The position numbers and the translations under genes were made by a program. Below the pieces are notes generated by a model, which saw nothing but the letters and a program-made list of their open reading frames with translations, was not told the DNA's origin and searched no databases. 64,000 bases of DNA from Flavobacterium inviolabile (GTDB taxonomy: Bacteria; Bacteroidota; Bacteroidia; Flavobacteriales; Flavobacteriaceae). The stretch covers positions 3,844,001 through 3,908,000 of the forward strand of contig NZ_CP058278.1 of NCBI RefSeq assembly GCF_013389455.1. Direction: 5' to 3'. Position 1 is the stretch's first letter. Each line of letters starts with the position of its first letter. Positions 61,408-64,000 of the stretch are shown piece after piece.

Positions 61408-62091
61408 ATGAAAGCCTGTTTTTTATTCCTTCTTTGTTTTTGCTGTATATCCCTTTCACACGCACAACTTCAAGCCATTACCGATCAAGCCGATTATCCG
61501 TTCTACATTCACCTTCCGGAACAGGAAGTACTGGACAATAAAGCCCCGGTTATTCTCTTTTTGCATGGCAGAAGTTTATCCGGTACCAATCTGGAAAGAG
61601 TGAAACGATACGGCGTACTGAAAGCAATAGAAAACGGGAAAAAGATTCCGGCCATCGTTGTTGCCCCGCAGCTGCCTTCCGGTCCCTGGAATCCGGATAA
61701 AGTATTGAACGTACTCGAATATGTACAGCAACATTACAATACTGATTTGTCCCGCGTTTATGTATGCGGTATGAGTCTGGGCGGTTACGGAACCATGCAT
61801 TTTGCCGGAAAATATGCCGATAAGATCACGGCAGCTGTAGCGATATGCGGCGGCGGAAATGTAAATGATGCCTGCAAACTGGCAACGATCCCGCTTTGGA
61901 TCCAGCATGGCAACAGGGATTTTATCGTACCGATTTCGGAGTCGAAAAAAATTGTAAAAGCAATCAAAGCCTGCAAACCGGATGCCGATGTAACCTTTAC
62001 TGTTATCCCCGGAGGCAATCACAGCAATGTGGAGAACATCTTCCGAAAAGACGAAGTCTACGACTGGATGCTGAAACAGGTCAAAAAATAA
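61408..62091 (+). CDS. Secreted alpha/beta hydrolase, esterase-like
   Basis: The 227-residue protein starts MKACFLFLLCFCCISLSHAQ, a signal peptide. A serine-hydrolase core follows with YIHLPEQ, a PVILFLHGRSLSG oxyanion strand, the nucleophile elbow in CGMSLGGYGTMHF, the acid region HGNRDFIVPISES and the catalytic His in GGNHSNVENIF. It is close to the PHB-depolymerase/feruloyl-esterase-like prolyl oligopeptidase group. An export signal without a T9SS tail suggests a periplasmic enzyme. The substrate is unknown. It is followed by a strong terminator shared with hisS. Confidence 0.88.
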   Translation: MKACFLFLLCFCCISLSHAQLQAITDQADYPFYIHLPEQEVLDNKAPVILFLHGRSLSGTNLERVKRYGVLKAIENGKKIPAIVVAPQLPSGPWNPDKVLNVLEYVQQHYNTDLSRVYVCGMSLGGYGTMHFAGKYADKITAAVAICGGGNVNDACKLATIPLWIQHGNRDFIVPISESKKIVKAIKACKPDADVTFTVIPGGNHSNVENIFRKDEVYDWMLKQVKK

Positions 62092-62098
62092 TATCAAA

Positions 62099-62129
62099 CA
62101 AAAAAGGCTATCTCACGATAGCCTTTTTT
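62099..62129. terminator. Bidirectional terminator between the esterase gene and hisS
   Basis: The stem AAAAAAGGCTATC / GATAGCCTTTTTT with a four-base loop is symmetrical and can act on both strands. Confidence 0.9.
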
Positions 62130-62130
62130 G

Positions 62131-63501
62131 TTATTGTAATATTGTTTTCAGTTCTTCCAGACTTACTTTTTGCTGTTCGCCTGAACCCAGGTTTTTCAAA
62201 GCAAACTGGTTGCTTTCAATTTCCTCGGCACCTACAATCACAGCATACGGAATACCTCTTTTATCGGCATGTTGAAACTGCTTTCCGATTTTTGCATTAC
62301 TAGGGTACAATTCCACTTTTATACCGGCTTTGCGCAATTGCATAATCGCTTTCATCGAATATAATGCTTCTGCATCGCCAAAATTCAGGAATATGGCTTT
62401 AGAAGTAGCGGTAACCGTTTCCGGGAACAGGTTCAATTCTTCCAGTACCAGGTAAATACGATCCAGTCCGAAAGAGATTCCCACGCCACTCATATTTTTC
62501 AATCCGAAAATTCCGGTCAGGTCATCATAACGACCGCCCCCGCCAATGGAACCCATCGCAACGGTTTTCGGGGCAGCCACTTCAAAAATAGCTCCCGTAT
62601 AATAGTTCAGTCCTCTTGCCAGTGTTACATCCAGGTCCAGGATTGCTTTATCCAGACCTAATGCCGCTACGTTATCACAAATAAACGTCAGCTCTTCCAC
62701 TCCTTTCATACCTTCTTCCGAAGAAGCCAATAAGGCTGCCAGTTTGGTTATTTTCTCCGAAATCGAACCGGTGAAATTAAATAACGGCTGTACTTTTGCA
62801 ATCGCTTCCTCCGAAATGCCTTTACCGGACATTTCTTTCTTTACTCCGTCTTCCCCAATTTTGTCCAGTTTATCCAAAGCCACCGTAAAATCAATAAGCT
62901 TGTCTTTGGCACCGATCACTTCAGCAATACCGGACAGGATTTTCCGGTTGTTGATTTTTATTGTCACCCCTTCCAGTCCCAAAGCCGAAAACACACTGTC
63001 ATACAACTGTACCAGCTCCACTTCCTGCCATAATGAGGTAGAACCAACCACATCGGCATCACACTGATAAAACTCTCTGAAACGGCCTTTCTGCGGCTTG
63101 TCTGCTCTCCATACCGGCTGGATCTGGTAGCGTTTAAACGGGAATTCTATCTCATTCTGGTGTTGCACCACATAACGGGCAAAAGGAACCGTTAAATCAT
63201 AACGCAGGGCTTTTTCCGAGATTTGTGCGGTAAGTTTCAAACTGTCTTTCGCCTCTAAAAAAGCCTCATTTGCTTTGGCTAAAAAATCGCCCGAATTCAA
63301 AATCTTAAAAATCAGCCGGTCCCCTTCTTCGCCATATTTCCCCATTAAGGTTTCGGAATTTTCAAAAGACGGTGTTTCAATAGGCTGAAAGCCGAATTTT
63401 TCGAAATTCGATTTGATGATCGAAAAAATATAATTACGCTTTGCCACCTCAATTGGTGAAAAATCACGGGTCCCTTTCGGTATACTTGGTTTTTGTGCCA
63501 T
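62131..63501 (-). CDS. hisS: Histidyl-tRNA synthetase
   Basis: HisRS charges tRNA-His. The 456-residue class II synthetase shows motif 1 ([18 protein letters not shown]), motif 2 ([12 protein letters not shown], then [20 protein letters not shown]), the HisRS-specific [14 protein letters not shown] and [11 protein letters not shown], and motif 3 ([18 protein letters not shown]). A C-terminal anticodon-binding domain (about 365-456) is present. The length is typical. It starts at the ATG at 63501, and the GATATTTG box further upstream is only an approximate promoter match. It is monocistronic and convergent with the esterase gene. Confidence 0.96.
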   Translation of the reverse strand: MAQKPSIPKGTRDFSPIEVAKRNYIFSIIKSNFEKFGFQPIETPSFENSETLMGKYGEEGDRLIFKILNSGDFLAKANEAFLEAKDSLKLTAQISEKALRYDLTVPFARYVVQHQNEIEFPFKRYQIQPVWRADKPQKGRFREFYQCDADVVGSTSLWQEVELVQLYDSVFSALGLEGVTIKINNRKILSGIAEVIGAKDKLIDFTVALDKLDKIGEDGVKKEMSGKGISEEAIAKVQPLFNFTGSISEKITKLAALLASSEEGMKGVEELTFICDNVAALGLDKAILDLDVTLARGLNYYTGAIFEVAAPKTVAMGSIGGGGRYDDLTGIFGLKNMSGVGISFGLDRIYLVLEELNLFPETVTATSKAIFLNFGDAEALYSMKAIMQLRKAGIKVELYPSNAKIGKQFQHADKRGIPYAVIVGAEEIESNQFALKNLGSGEQQKVSLEELKTILQ

Positions 63502-63744
63502 TTTTAGAATTGAAAATTTAATTTAAACTGTCCAGCTACATCTGAAAAAGCGTCGTTCTTTTTCACTACACTGCAAATATCTTACTTTTTAAAATTATCT
63601 TCATCCATTTTCAATAAAATACTGTGATAATTTATTCCGGAAGCAGCTCCCTGTTTTACAACTCCCTTTCCCGCTTTTAATATTCTTCCTGTTTTTCCAA
63701 AAAAATATGTAACAAAAACTGTACTTTAGTGACAAATTAGCATT

Positions 63745-64000
63745 ATGCTTGGACTATTCAGAGAAAATACTAAAATTGCTTTAGACGCAATTAAAAGTCA
63801 GTTACTTCGTACGATATTAACCGTAATGATCATAGCCATCGGGATCACCGCGCTCGTTGGAATACTTACCGTGGTTTCGGCATTGGAAAACACCATTGCG
63901 AAAGATTTCGCATCCATGGGTGCCAATACCTTTTCCATCAGTCAGTATGATTTATCCTCACAGATCAACAACCAGAATTCCAACCAGAAAATCAATCCGA
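63745..64000 (+). CDS. ABC transporter permease (MacB-like), N-terminal fragment (runs off the window)
   Basis: The first 85 codons (MLGLFRENTKIALDAIKSQL) begin with an amphipathic segment and then a membrane helix (RTILTVMIIAIGITALVGIL). The pattern AIKSQLLRTILTV followed by VSALENTIAKDFASMGANTF is the usual N-terminus of MacB-type permeases (FtsX family). The gene continues past base 64000. The periplasmic part and its C-terminal helices are not visible, so the transported substrate cannot be judged. MacB-like permeases work with an ATPase encoded nearby. Confidence 0.88.
   Translation, partial: MLGLFRENTKIALDAIKSQLLRTILTVMIIAIGITALVGILTVVSALENTIAKDFASMGANTFSISQYDLSSQINNQNSNQKINP

Noticed and set aside
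1..64000. CRISPR arrays, insertion sequences and rRNA genes
   Set aside because: No regularly spaced direct repeats, no transposase genes or terminal inverted repeats, and no rRNA-like sequences were seen while reading the window; only one tRNA was found.

Overview
The window looks like a piece of a Bacteroidota chromosome, most probably from the family Flavobacteriaceae (Flavobacterium or a close relative). The signs are: several proteins with C-terminal sorting domains of the type IX secretion system (T9SS); a TonB-dependent receptor with an N-terminal carboxypeptidase-like domain; DUF4290, DUF4199, DUF5686 and DUF493 proteins; a type B ribosomal protein L31; few Shine-Dalgarno sequences; and promoters of the Bacteroidota form (TTG, about 17-20 bases, then TAnnTTTG), seen upstream of rpmH, HU, the tRNA and several other genes. 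Genus-level assignment is an inference.

Layout. 1-5.5 kb: the 5' end of carB, rpmH, a TPR membrane protein, a thioredoxin-fold protein, a lytic transglycosylase, an alpha/beta hydrolase, a small acetyltransferase and mtaB. 5.6-9.9 kb: a peptide-type binding lipoprotein, then a response regulator, sensor kinase and secreted PepSY-like protein that look like one signalling unit. 9.9-13 kb: aspA, a GlmU-like nucleotidyltransferase and rpmE2. 13.2-19 kb: an apparent operon of DUF4199, glycosyltransferase, phosphohexomutase, ABC exporter and DUF2971 genes. 19-24 kb (minus strand): a lipoprotein with EF-hand-like loops, a TonB-dependent receptor and an M23 peptidase. 24.1-26.5 kb: a coiled-coil protein, zapA, a 6S RNA and rny. 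26.6-33.4 kb: xerD, four small outer-membrane barrels around a T9SS protein, and aroQ. 33.5-45.3 kb: mainly housekeeping genes (DUF5686 protein, TSUP permease, murA, recQ, fmt, HU, YqgE, a class IV aminotransferase and a START-like protein).

45.4-52 kb is the most accessory-looking part. Just past a tRNA-Met gene lies a tight minus-strand block of seven genes: a lipoprotein, an ankyrin-repeat protein, a two-helix membrane protein and four proteins I do not recognise. It carries one structured element between genes and another after the last gene. This is the best candidate for an undescribed system, but I cannot assign it a function. An AT-rich stretch of about 735 bases then precedes two very large T9SS-exported proteins: an M14 zinc carboxypeptidase and a LamG-type protein that share a related C-terminal module. 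The window ends with a secreted esterase-like protein, hisS, and the start of an ABC transporter permease.

Smaller points of interest are a MurA with Asp in place of the fosfomycin-reactive Cys, a thioredoxin-fold protein with CxxS instead of CxxC, a sensor kinase with a very acidic periplasmic loop, and a terminator hairpin merged with a promoter box and a start codon at 44.8 kb.
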